Source: Mycobacterium sp.
GTDB taxonomy: Bacteria > Actinomycetota > Actinomycetes > Mycobacteriales > Mycobacteriaceae
DNA: 38,674 nucleotides
Assembly: GCA_003987775.1 (NCBI GenBank)
Contig: RXJD01000082.1
Location: forward strand, 1 to 38,674
Direction: 5' to 3'
Below the pieces are notes generated by a model. That model was given only the letters and a program-made list of their open reading frames with translations, was not told the DNA's origin and searched no databases. Of the stretch, positions 8,577 through 16,471 are shown one piece after another. The stretch's first letter is position 1. Each line of letters starts with the position of its first letter. The translations under genes were made by a program, and so were the position numbers.

Positions 8577-10046
8577 ATGTCTCAGAAGCACGCCAAGCAC
8601 GCAGCACCCAAACCGAACCGGAACACCACGCAACTCCGTAAGGTGCGGTTCTGGCTGGCGCCGATCCTGATCACCCTGGCCCTCATGTCCGCGCTGGCCG
8701 CGCTGTATCTGGGCGGCATCTTGAACCCGACCACCAACCTGCGTCACTTCCCGATCGCGGTGGTCAACCAGGACGCCGGGCCCTACGGCAAGCAGATCAC
8801 CGACGGCGTGGTGGCCGGCCTGGACAAGGAGAAGTTCGACGTCCGGGTGGTGTCCGCGGCGGAGGCCAAGCAGCTGCTGGACCGGGCACAGGTGTACGGC
8901 GAGATGGTGATCCCGCCGGGCTTCTCGTCGAAATTGCGCGACCTCGGGGAAAGCGCCGTCACCGCCAACCGCGCCGAACGGCCGACGATCACGATCTCGA
9001 CCAACCCGCGGGCCGGTACGCTCGGCTCGAGCATCGCCGGTCAGACCCTGAATCAGGCCGCATCGGTCGCGAACAGTAAAGTCGGCGAACGACTTTCGGC
9101 CGACGTGGCGGCGCAGACCGGCGGCGCGCCGCTGGCGGGCGCCTCGATGCTGGCGCTGACCAGTCCGATCGACATCAAGTCGACCGTGTACAACCCGCTG
9201 CCCAACGGCACCGGAAACGGGTTGTCCGCCTTCTACTATGCGCTGCTGTTGTTGCTCGCCGGCTTCACCGGCAGCATTGTGGTGAGCACCCTGGTCGACT
9301 CGATGCTGGGTTACGTACCAGCCGAATTCGGCCCCGTCTACCGCTTCGCCGAACAGGTCAACATCTCGCGGTTCCGCACGCTGCTGGTCAAGTGGGGGCT
9401 GATGGTCATCCTGGCGCTGGCCACGTCGGGGGTGTACATGGCCATCGCCCACGGGCTGGGGATGCCCATCACGCTCGGCTGGCAGCTTTGGCTCTTCGGG
9501 GTTTTCGCGATCAGCGCGGTCGGCATCACGTCGAGTTCGCTGATCGCGGTGCTGGGCTCGATGGGCCTGCTATTCAGCATGCTGGTCTTCGTCATCCTCG
9601 GGTTGCCGTCGGCCGGCGCCACGGTGCCCCTGGAGGCGGTACCACCGTTCTTCCGCTGGCTGGCCAAGTTCGAGCCCATGCACCAGGTGTTCCTCGGCGT
9701 ACGCTCGCTGGTCTATCTCAACGGGCACGGCGATGCCGGACTGCGCCATGCGCTGATCATGACGTCGATCGGCCTGGTGATCGGTCTGTTGCTGGGCGGC
9801 ATCATCACGCGCCTGTACGACCGCAAGGGCTTCCACCGGATTCCCGGCGCGATCGAGCACGCGATCGCCGCCGAGCACCAGGCACACCACCAGCGCGAGA
9901 AGGCCCGCGAAGCCGAGGTGACCACCGAGCCGGGCACCGAGGCGACCACCGAGACCGAATCGGAGCCGGAGCCCGACGCCGCGTCCGAGCCGGTCAGCGT
10001 GCCCGAACCGCAGGCCGCTTCCGAAAGTGCCAGTGGGCAAACGTAA
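8577..10046 (+). CDS. DUF3533/YhgE-Pip-like membrane protein (Rv0180c-like)
   Basis: This is a 489-residue integral membrane protein. One transmembrane helix lies near the N-terminus (about 26-48), followed by a large extracytoplasmic domain (about 50-210) beginning with FPIAVVNQDAGPYG, typical of ABC2-like YhgE/Pip proteins. About five helices follow between residues 220 and 415. The last 70 residues form a cytoplasmic tail rich in Glu, Thr, Pro and Ser. The ATG at 8577 has an AGGAG ribosome-binding site (8567-8571). It lies 38 nt after the pirin gene and probably joins the sigG operon. The role is unknown; relatives include a phage receptor and an ESX-type secretion accessory in Gram-positive bacteria, but no specific function is claimed. 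The acidic tail resembles those of Mam1A and Mam1D nearby. Confidence 0.88.
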   Translation: MSQKHAKHAAPKPNRNTTQLRKVRFWLAPILITLALMSALAALYLGGILNPTTNLRHFPIAVVNQDAGPYGKQITDGVVAGLDKEKFDVRVVSAAEAKQLLDRAQVYGEMVIPPGFSSKLRDLGESAVTANRAERPTITISTNPRAGTLGSSIAGQTLNQAASVANSKVGERLSADVAAQTGGAPLAGASMLALTSPIDIKSTVYNPLPNGTGNGLSAFYYALLLLLAGFTGSIVVSTLVDSMLGYVPAEFGPVYRFAEQVNISRFRTLLVKWGLMVILALATSGVYMAIAHGLGMPITLGWQLWLFGVFAISAVGITSSSLIAVLGSMGLLFSMLVFVILGLPSAGATVPLEAVPPFFRWLAKFEPMHQVFLGVRSLVYLNGHGDAGLRHALIMTSIGLVIGLLLGGIITRLYDRKGFHRIPGAIEHAIAAEHQAHHQREKAREAEVTTEPGTEATTETESEPEPDAASEPVSVPEPQAASESASGQT

Positions 10047-10055
10047 TTCGACTGC

Positions 10056-10074
10056 GGCCGGACTGACACCGGCC
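10056..10074. terminator. GC-rich hairpin after the DUF3533 gene
   Basis: Arms GGCCGG and CCGGCC pair perfectly around a 7-nt loop, ten nt after the DUF3533 stop. There is no T-run behind it, so it is at best a weak or Rho-assisted end of the sigG transcript. Confidence 0.3.
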
Positions 10075-10085
10075 TGTTACTAAAG

Positions 10086-10114
10086 TTGACAGTGTGACGG
10101 ATGTGGCTGATCCT
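10086..10114 (+). promoter_or_regulatory. Putative promoter of the lprO-like gene
   Basis: A perfect TTGACA (10086-10091) is followed after 17 bases by a weak -10, GATCCT (10109-10114). Between this and the GTG start lies a hairpin with arms GGGAAG and CTTCCC (10116-10130). The -35 is convincing and the -10 is not. Confidence 0.4.
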
Positions 10115-10149
10115 GGGGAAGTTGCTTCCCTGGGCTGAAAGGGCTTCCC

Positions 10150-11232
10150 GTGCCGACGCCAGCTGCCGTCTTGCGCAGACTCATGGCAAGCTGCGCCGCC
10201 CTGACATTGTGCGTCGCGTTGGCGAGCACGAGCGGGCAGCCTGTCGCATCCGCCGCTGACGCCCGCGAGTTGCTCGAGCAGGCGATAGCCAACACCAAGG
10301 GCTCGTACCTGGTCTACAACTTCGGCGGTGGGCATCCCATGCCGCTGTTGGACGGCTCCGGTCACGGGTACGAGATGAACAACGGCGGCCATTTGATGAT
10401 CATCAAACAGGCCTCCACTCGGCTGCAGCCGCATCTGCTGGTGGACAGTCACCAGGGTGACCAGGCCCGGTGCGAGAACAACGCCGGCGCCCGCACCGGC
10501 GAAGGGCTCATGCAGGCCTCCGAGATCTACGCGCCGTTGCAGGCCTGGCAGCGGATGGGCCAGCCCACCATCGCGATCAACGCGAATTTCTTCGACGTGC
10601 GCGGGCAGAAGGGCGGTTCCTGGCGCGAGACCGGGTGCAGTTCGCCGCTGGGCGCGTTCGTGGACAACACCCGCGGGCAGGGCCGCGCGAACCAGGCGGT
10701 CACCGGCACCGTCGCGTACCCCGGCAAGCAGGGCCTGTCCGGCGGCGACGAATCCTGGACGTCGTTGACGACGATGATCCTGCCGGCCGGCGGTGCGCCA
10801 TACGTGTTGCGGCCCAAGGGAAGAGAGGACTATGACCTGGCCACGCCGGTGATCGCGGACCTGCTGAACAAGAACGCGAAGTTTGTCGCGGTGGCCGGCA
10901 TCGGGTTGCTGTCGCCGGGCAACACCGCTCAGCTGCACGACGGCGGTCCCAGCGCGGCGCGTACCGCCCTGGCCTACGCGAAGCAGAAGGACGAGATGTA
11001 CATCTTCGAGGGCGGCAACTACACCCCGGACAACATCCAGGACCTCTTCCGCGGCCTGGGCAGCGACACCGCGATCCTGCTCGACGGCGGCGGCTCGTCG
11101 GCGATCGTGTTGCGCCGCGACACCGGGGGCATGTGGGCCGGAGCCGGGGCGCCCAAGGGCTCCTGCGACACCCGGCAGGTGCTGTGCGACTCCCACGAGC
11201 GGGCACTGCCCAGCTGGTTGGCGTTCAACTAG
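10150..11232 (+). CDS. lprO: LprO-like secreted protein with a phosphodiester glycosidase (NAGPA-like) domain
   Basis: This 360-residue exported protein has an N-terminal signal peptide: an Arg-containing start, a hydrophobic core at about residues 11-26 and an Ala-x-Ala-type site near ASAADA (about 34-37). The rest fits the NAGPA family, which cleaves phosphodiester-linked sugars. NANFFD near the middle and LLDGGGSSAIVL near the end are family hallmarks. Ortholog of Rv0179c (LprO) by recalled position and length, but I do not see a clear lipobox: the two early cysteines (Cys15, Cys21) lie at or inside the hydrophobic core, so it may be secreted and not lipidated. GTG at 10150 has AAAGGG six bases upstream. 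It ends by overlapping the convergent DUF1275 gene by 8 nt. Substrate unknown. Confidence 0.85.
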   Translation: MPTPAAVLRRLMASCAALTLCVALASTSGQPVASAADARELLEQAIANTKGSYLVYNFGGGHPMPLLDGSGHGYEMNNGGHLMIIKQASTRLQPHLLVDSHQGDQARCENNAGARTGEGLMQASEIYAPLQAWQRMGQPTIAINANFFDVRGQKGGSWRETGCSSPLGAFVDNTRGQGRANQAVTGTVAYPGKQGLSGGDESWTSLTTMILPAGGAPYVLRPKGREDYDLATPVIADLLNKNAKFVAVAGIGLLSPGNTAQLHDGGPSAARTALAYAKQKDEMYIFEGGNYTPDNIQDLFRGLGSDTAILLDGGGSSAIVLRRDTGGMWAGAGAPKGSCDTRQVLCDSHERALPSWLAFN

Positions 11233-11902
11233 CTTTCGGCCCGAACCGGAAGATCAGCATGCTGGTGCCCACCACGGCGGCCGCCAGTCCCAGCACCGGG
11301 GCCACGGCCACCCGGGTGATCGTCGCACCGATCATCGCGCCGGCGCACATCGTCGAAACCACGCCGTAGCGCAACTTTTCGCGGGCGCCGGTGCCCCCGG
11401 CCAGCCGGCTGTCGACGCCCAGACCAACGATGGTCGACGTCAGCACCGTCGTGGTCAGCTCTTGAATGCCGAACTGTCGCGCGGTGGAATGCTGCAGACC
11501 GAACACGATCGCCATGCCACCGATCAAAAACAGCTTGGTGTTGTCGCCGTACCGGCACACACCGGTCCCCGCCATCGTCGCCAGGATGCTCAACAGCACC
11601 ACCTCGATGCTCAACGCCGTGGTGAGCCAGCGACGGGTCCGCTCTCCGAAACGGCGCACCAGCCTGCCGCCGAGGATGGTGCCTGCGACGAAGGTCGGGA
11701 AGGCGACGACAACGGCGGTCAGGTCGACGCTCGAACGCGGCGCGAACCAGAAGCCGAAGAAGATCACATTGCCCGTCATGTTGGCAACGAACACGTGCCC
11801 GAGCTTGAGGACGGCGATCGCGTCGGCGAGGCCGGTCGCGAACGTCAACAGCAGCAGCGCCGTGACTGTCGACCGCTCGGATACCGGAGAGACGACGGGC
11901 AC
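11225..11902 (-). CDS. DUF1275 (YoaK-like) membrane protein at the distal end of the mce1 operon
   Basis: This is a 225-residue polytopic protein of the DUF1275/YoaK family, with about six hydrophobic helices and the family-like segments GLADAIAVLKLGHVFVANMTGN and GLQHSTARQFG. The family's function is unknown; transport has been suggested. GTG at 11902 starts 4 nt after the mam1D stop, so co-transcription with mce1 is likely. In H37Rv I remember lprO directly next to Rv0178, so this gene appears to be an addition here. Its stop overlaps the convergent lprO stop by 8 nt, leaving no room for a classical terminator. It could be a passenger or an added membrane component of lipid uptake; the sequence does not decide. 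Confidence 0.87.
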   Translation of the reverse strand: MPVVSPVSERSTVTALLLLTFATGLADAIAVLKLGHVFVANMTGNVIFFGFWFAPRSSVDLTAVVVAFPTFVAGTILGGRLVRRFGERTRRWLTTALSIEVVLLSILATMAGTGVCRYGDNTKLFLIGGMAIVFGLQHSTARQFGIQELTTTVLTSTIVGLGVDSRLAGGTGAREKLRYGVVSTMCAGAMIGATITRVAVAPVLGLAAAVVGTSMLIFRFGPKAS

Positions 11903-11906
11903 GCGG

Positions 11907-12701
11907 CTACAGCTGCGGAGTTACATCCAGCGACGTGATGGTGGTCATCCTCGTCACCAACCAGCGGTCGCCGTCGCGCTTCATCGACATCCGGTACGAC
12001 AGGTACTGCAGCGACGGAATGTTCTTCTTCAGCGGCGTGGTGGCGGTGGTATTGGTGTAGACGATCACGGTGGCGTTCGAACCTTCGAGTGATTCGACCG
12101 CGACCCCGGTGACCTCGGTGGAGTTGGTGATCTTCAGCTGCTTGTTGGGTCCGACGACCTTTTCTTCGACGAATTTGCGGTATTGCGCGCCGAAGTCGCC
12201 GGTCAGGTATCTGCCCGCGCGGTCGGCGAGGGTGTCCATGTTCTCCGGGGTGTAGCTCCACAGCGTGGTGATCGCATTGGCCGCTGCCCGCGCCACCTTC
12301 AACTTGACGTCGATGGTGGCCTGCTCGGCCAGGTAGGGCTGAACCATCGCCGCCGCGAACGCCGAGGACCCGACGAACAAGGCTGCCACCAGCGCGACGA
12401 CCGCCGCCGCCAGGCGCCCGGTCTTCTTCCTCTTCTTCTTCTCTTTGGCCGGCTTGGCCGGCGTGGATTCGGAGGCTGCCTCGGCTGTTTCGGCCGACCC
12501 GGCGGCATCGGTCTCAGTTTCGGCCGGCTCCGAATCCGAGTCCGTCGAATCACTGTCTGCCGCTTGGGTTTCCGCGGCCGTCTCGGATGCTTCGGATGCT
12601 TCGGATGCCGTGGTCGCCGCGGCCGTCTCGGGTGCCTCGACGGTCTCGGTGTCGGTCTCGGTGTCGGTCAGATCACTTGCTGCAGGTTGCTGATCTTCCA
12701 C
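11907..12701 (-). CDS. mam1D: Mce-associated membrane protein (Rv0178-like, Mam1D)
   Basis: This is a 264-residue single-pass membrane protein of the Mce-associated family, thought to stabilise Mce complexes. Residues 1-90 are a cytoplasmic low-complexity stretch of Thr, Glu, Ser, Ala and Asp, ending in a Lys/Arg patch (KEKKKRKK). A transmembrane helix (about 94-118) and an extracytoplasmic alpha+beta domain related to the other Mam proteins follow. GTG at 12701 gives a 34-nt overlap with mam1C. The start is less certain than most because the repetitive N-terminus offers other GTG codons. It is the last of the four mam genes, 4 nt before the DUF1275 gene. Confidence 0.85.
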   Translation of the reverse strand: MEDQQPAASDLTDTETDTETVEAPETAAATTASEASEASETAAETQAADSDSTDSDSEPAETETDAAGSAETAEAASESTPAKPAKEKKKRKKTGRLAAAVVALVAALFVGSSAFAAAMVQPYLAEQATIDVKLKVARAAANAITTLWSYTPENMDTLADRAGRYLTGDFGAQYRKFVEEKVVGPNKQLKITNSTEVTGVAVESLEGSNATVIVYTNTTATTPLKKNIPSLQYLSYRMSMKRDGDRWLVTRMTTITSLDVTPQL

Positions 12702-13219
12702 TGATTCCCTTCCTGCCTAGCGGTCGCCGACCAACGATTGGTGTTCTCGTAGACCTGTTTTCCGTCCGGCGACTTGGAGGTGACGTCGGTGGCCACCAAC
12801 ACGGTCACGCTGCCGTCGTCATTCCACCGCTCCACACCGGCTTCCAGCACCGTCCCGGTCGACCGCTCGGCGCGGGCGACCTGGAACAGGATTTCGTTCG
12901 CCTTGTCCGTGTACTGCTTGGCGAAGTCGCCCGTCGCCTGGGCCAGCACCCGGTCGATGTAGTCGTTGGCATGGAACGGATCGATCGAGGTGAACCCGGT
13001 CATGAACCACTTGACGTAGTTGACGGCCTGGGTCTCGCGCTCCGCGGCACGGTCCCGCGAGTGGTGATCGACCAACATGAAGGTGGACAACGCGATCGCT
13101 GCCACCATCACCACCGACGCGGCCGTCGAAACGACCGGCAGCAGCCACCGTCGCGGCGGAACGGACTGCGGGACGAGGAGCGGTTCCTCGCCGGGTTCGA
13201 ACTTGCGGCGTGGACTCAT
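12668..13219 (-). CDS. mam1C: Mce-associated membrane protein (Rv0177-like, Mam1C)
   Basis: This 183-residue protein has a short cytoplasmic N-terminus, one transmembrane helix (about 28-50) and an extracytoplasmic Mce-associated domain ending in QWKISNLQQ, a pattern shared by the family (compare RWLVDDLTV in Mam1B and RWLVTRMTT in Mam1D). It probably sits beside the Mce1 transporter in the inner membrane. ATG at 13219 overlaps the mam1B stop as ATGA, implying coupled translation. Its 3' end overlaps mam1D by 34 nt. Ortholog by synteny and family; the molecular role is not defined. Confidence 0.88.
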   Translation of the reverse strand: MSPRRKFEPGEEPLLVPQSVPPRRWLLPVVSTAASVVMVAAIALSTFMLVDHHSRDRAAERETQAVNYVKWFMTGFTSIDPFHANDYIDRVLAQATGDFAKQYTDKANEILFQVARAERSTGTVLEAGVERWNDDGSVTVLVATDVTSKSPDGKQVYENTNRWSATARQEGNQWKISNLQQVI

Positions 13220-14187
13220 TTGCCTTCTCCGGCGGGCTTCGGCTTGGCCAGCACCGTGAGGTCGTCGACCAGCCAGCGGCCGTCGCCGCTCTTGATGAAC
13301 TTCACCCGCACGCTGGCGGTGATGTAGCGGGTCTCCTGCCCTTCGCCGCGGCGTCCCTGCAGGAACAGCAGCATCGTCGCGCTGTATGGGGTGGCCTCCA
13401 GCACCGAGTTGGTGGAACCCCAGTACTCGTTGATGACGGGATGGCCCTTCTCGACCACCTCTTGTTGCGCCGCCAGACTCTTCCGATACCTGTCGGTGGT
13501 CAGGTTCAGGGCGCGGGCGAAATCGTCATGCAGATTCTTCGGGTCGTAGGTCAGCATCTGGGCGACGATCTTCGGTCCCTGTGTGGAGATTTCGGCCCGG
13601 GTCCGGTCGGCAGCCTGGGCCCGGTAGTAGACGACGCCGTAACCCACGCCCGCACCGCCGACACTCAACACCGCGGCGGTCACCAGCGCGGCCGCCGTCC
13701 ACTTGCGCACCTTGTCGGCCTGCTCAGGCGGCACGACGCGGAGCACCTCGGTACGCAGCAGCATGTCGGCGAAGGTGCGGCGCTGGGAATCCCAGAGCGG
13801 CCAGAACCACCCCACCAGCAATGCGGCGGTGTCGAGCAGGTGTGCCAGGTCGCGCAACAGCAGCCACCACGGGCTGACGTCCGTGCCGTCGCGGCGGGCC
13901 ACCGCGATGCCGAACTGGGCGCGGCCCAGGCTCCACCCGGTGACGGTCGGCAGCAGCAACCGATTGACCAGCACCGCCAGGACGGCGAGCGCGCACACCA
14001 CCATGCACACCCACCACCACGCGCGATAGGGCGGCAGCGTGAATGAAACCAGGGCCATCGTGGTCGCCACGGCCAGGCCGGCCAGCACGTCGATGGAGAA
14101 CGCCGCTACGCGCACATGCCAGGGCGCCAAGGCCTTCTCGGGTAAGTCCTGGGCGGCGGTCCGGGTCTTTTCGACCACCACCGTCAC
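13216..14187 (-). CDS. mam1B: RDD-domain Mce-associated membrane protein (Rv0176-like, Mam1B)
   Basis: This is a 323-residue fusion. Residues about 20-165 form an RDD domain with Arg and Asp in the first and later helices (RVAAFSIDVLAGL, SLGRAQFGIAV, LLLRDLAHLLD) and about three membrane segments. Another helix (about 178-200) leads to an extracytoplasmic Mce-associated domain (about 205-323) that ends RWLVDDLTVL. Combining RDD with a Mam domain is the known architecture of Rv0176. GTG at 14187 overlaps the mam1A stop as GTGA. The protein is expected to assist assembly or stability of the Mce1 complex; a direct transport role for RDD is unproven. Confidence 0.9.
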   Translation of the reverse strand: MTVVVEKTRTAAQDLPEKALAPWHVRVAAFSIDVLAGLAVATTMALVSFTLPPYRAWWWVCMVVCALAVLAVLVNRLLLPTVTGWSLGRAQFGIAVARRDGTDVSPWWLLLRDLAHLLDTAALLVGWFWPLWDSQRRTFADMLLRTEVLRVVPPEQADKVRKWTAAALVTAAVLSVGGAGVGYGVVYYRAQAADRTRAEISTQGPKIVAQMLTYDPKNLHDDFARALNLTTDRYRKSLAAQQEVVEKGHPVINEYWGSTNSVLEATPYSATMLLFLQGRRGEGQETRYITASVRVKFIKSGDGRWLVDDLTVLAKPKPAGEGK

Positions 14188-14945
14188 TTCGTCACCTGGT
14201 CGAGCTTCGAGATCTTGTAGGTACCGTCCGTCGGGGCCATTCGTACCCGCAGGCGGTAACCCGTCTCCTGGTTCTGCTGCTGATCGTTGGAGACGCTGAT
14301 ACGCAGGGCGATCAGGATGTCGACGGAGCCGTCCGGGTTATTGCGCTCCACGGCTGCACGCATATCGGACACCTTGAGGTGCACGTTTGCGGCCTGGTAT
14401 GCCTGCACCAGCATGCTGCTGTAGAGCAGCGCCTGCGTGCGGTACTGATCGGTGCCGCAGTCGACGATCTTCTGCTCACTGGCCGCCATGCTGCTGATGT
14501 CCGGCGCCTGCGTCGCGGCGACGCAGTCTTTCGCCACGTTCAGGGCCGCCGCGTCATTTCGCTGCAACGCCGCGATGTCCCGGTGCGCACGCAAGGCGTA
14601 ATAGCCGCCGAATCCGACGCAGCCGGCCAAGATCAGCAGCACAGCCGCGATGCCGAGCAGCCAGGCTCGACCCACCCGGGATTTACGCCGTTCGACGGCC
14701 GGCTCCCCCGCCGGCTCAGCGTCGGCCGCCTCGGTGTCGGTCACCTCGGTGTCCGTCGCCTCGGTGTCCGTCGCCTCAGTGTCCGTCGCTTCGGCCTCGG
14801 CTTCGGTCGAACCCTCCGCCGTCACGGCACTGGTCGGCTCGGCTCCGGACTCGGATTCCTTCGAATCCTCGTCCGTCACCGGGGTGCCCAGCGATTCGTC
14901 CTCGTTGATGGGGTTCAGCTGGCTGGTGCCAGCATCTCCTTCCAT
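14184..14945 (-). CDS. mam1A: Mce-associated membrane protein (Rv0175-like, Mam1A)
   Basis: This 253-residue protein has an acidic cytoplasmic N-terminus (about 1-88) containing a tandem run of A/V-TDTE units, a basic patch (ERRKSRVGR), a transmembrane helix (about 98-120) and an extracytoplasmic Mce-associated domain that ends YKISKLDQVTK. ATG at 14945 has an AGGAG ribosome-binding site about eight bases upstream and overlaps the 3' end of mce1F by 31 nt. The tandem units come from four 15-bp DNA repeats and could vary in copy number between strains. It is the first mam gene after the six mce genes. Confidence 0.87.
   Translation of the reverse strand: MEGDAGTSQLNPINEDESLGTPVTDEDSKESESGAEPTSAVTAEGSTEAEAEATDTEATDTEATDTEVTDTEAADAEPAGEPAVERRKSRVGRAWLLGIAAVLLILAGCVGFGGYYALRAHRDIAALQRNDAAALNVAKDCVAATQAPDISSMAASEQKIVDCGTDQYRTQALLYSSMLVQAYQAANVHLKVSDMRAAVERNNPDGSVDILIALRISVSNDQQQNQETGYRLRVRMAPTDGTYKISKLDQVTK
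14731..14790 (-). repeat. Four tandem 15-bp repeats inside mam1A
   Basis: Four adjacent 15-nt units (14731, 14746, 14761, 14776) follow TCGGTGTCCGTCGCC with one to three changes each. Read on the minus strand they encode A/V-TDTE. Being a multiple of three, copy-number change would keep the frame. Confidence 0.85.
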
Positions 14946-16471
14946 CCGTCGTCTCCTGTTTTCATCGAGTTTGCGACGGAGTATTTGACCCCGTCGGGCC
15001 CTACCAGCTCACCACTCTGCGGACTGTAAACCGCAGAGGGGGGCCCGCCCGGAGTGTAGACGCAGGGGTTGGGCTGTTGTCCGTTGCACTGCACCGCGCC
15101 CGTACCGGGCCGGGTCAGCGGGTCGCTGATCGGCGGCGGCGTGCCGCCCGGTGGGAGCCGGTCGGCCGGGGCCGGGTTCATCCCGTTGTTGACCGACGGC
15201 GCGGGTACCACCAGGCCCGGCTTGACCGGCTGATCACACCGCGCGGCGGGCGCCGGGCAGGTCAGCAGCTGGTTCGGGTCGCCGTACCAGGGGTTCGTAC
15301 CCGCCGGCTCATACGGCTTGGTGCTACGGCACTCGCGCGGAGTCGCGGCCCGCTTGCCGGGCACGTCCACACACGGAATGTTGCGCGAACCACGCACGCT
15401 GTTGGACGGGGTGTCCATCGGGATCTTGCAGTACGTCCCGACCGGCAGCGGCTGCGTGCTGGTGTCGGCGAACGACCGCCACTGCTCGGCCGGGATGAAG
15501 CCGGTCAGGCAGGGGGGCGGCTGGTTGATCGCCAGCGCCAGGTCCAGGGCCGCCATGTTCGGGAACCGCGCGGCCACCGTCTGTGCGATCGATGCGCCCT
15601 GCGGCAGGAACACCAGGACCTGCTCGAGGCCCTTGTGGTAGCGCTTGAGCAGATCGAACACGACCTCGAGGTTCGCCAGCGTCTGCGGCAGCGAGTCACG
15701 GACATCGGTGAACACCTCGTTCACCTGGTCTGCCGTCGGAGCGGCCTGGGTCAGCACGCTGCGCAGGTGCTGGTCCTCCTGGGCGCTCTGGGCGGCCAAC
15801 GTGTTCAGGTTGCGCGCCCAGCGCTCGATCGCGCTGCCCGAGTCGACCTGGCTCTGCAGGATCGGCCCGGAGTTCTGGATGATGTCGTTGACGTCGTTGA
15901 TCTGGGTGTGGAAGTCGCCCACGATCGCCTGCGTCGCATCCACCAGCCGTTGCAGGGCCGGCCCGAGGCCACCGACCGCCAGCGCCGTCTCGTCGAGCAG
16001 CTTCGGAATCTTCTCCTTGGGCAACACCGCGAGGCCACGGTTGGCGGTGTCCAGCGCCGGCCCGATCTCGCTGGGCACGGTGCCCTTGGTGATGGTCTGA
16101 CCGGACGCGAAGAACTTTCCTGGGTTACCCGTCGAGACCAGGTCCAGGTACTGCTCACCGACCGCCGACACCGAGTGCACGTTCGCGGTGGCGTCGATCG
16201 GGATCTTGTAGCGGCTGTCGATGCTCAGCGTCGCCTTCGCGCCCGCGGGAGTCGGCTCCACCTCGGTGACCTTGCCGATCGTGATACCGCGGTAGGTCAC
16301 GTTGGCCGTCGGGTACAGACCACCGGAGGCCGGCAGGTTGGCGGTCAACTCATAGCGCCCGATGCCGACCAGAGTCGGAATCTGCAGGTAGTAGATGCCC
16401 AGCACGGACAGCGCGACCACTGTCAGCGTCAGGAACATCCACAGCTGGCGCTTGATGAAGGGTGTCAGCAT
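14915..16471 (-). CDS. mce1F: Mce1F, Mce family lipid-import protein
   Basis: This 518-residue protein is the last of six Mce subunits. It has an N-terminal transmembrane anchor (about 10-32), an MCE/MlaD domain (about 38-120, with GGLYPTANVTYRGITIGKV and the FASGQTI loop), a long helical region (about 130-300) and a Pro-rich, Cys-containing C-terminal tail (about 340-518). Mce subunits are thought to form a hetero-hexameric tunnel that carries fatty or mycolic acids across the periplasm. ATG at 16471 overlaps the lprK stop by 7 nt. Length agrees with Rv0174 (about 515). Confidence in identity is high because all six paralogs are present in canonical order. Confidence 0.95.
   Translation of the reverse strand: MLTPFIKRQLWMFLTLTVVALSVLGIYYLQIPTLVGIGRYELTANLPASGGLYPTANVTYRGITIGKVTEVEPTPAGAKATLSIDSRYKIPIDATANVHSVSAVGEQYLDLVSTGNPGKFFASGQTITKGTVPSEIGPALDTANRGLAVLPKEKIPKLLDETALAVGGLGPALQRLVDATQAIVGDFHTQINDVNDIIQNSGPILQSQVDSGSAIERWARNLNTLAAQSAQEDQHLRSVLTQAAPTADQVNEVFTDVRDSLPQTLANLEVVFDLLKRYHKGLEQVLVFLPQGASIAQTVAARFPNMAALDLALAINQPPPCLTGFIPAEQWRSFADTSTQPLPVGTYCKIPMDTPSNSVRGSRNIPCVDVPGKRAATPRECRSTKPYEPAGTNPWYGDPNQLLTCPAPAARCDQPVKPGLVVPAPSVNNGMNPAPADRLPPGGTPPPISDPLTRPGTGAVQCNGQQPNPCVYTPGGPPSAVYSPQSGELVGPDGVKYSVANSMKTGDDGWKEMLAPAS

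Noticed and set aside
14731-14790. Possible CRISPR-like array
   Set aside because: The units are 15 bp, directly adjacent without spacers and in frame inside a gene.
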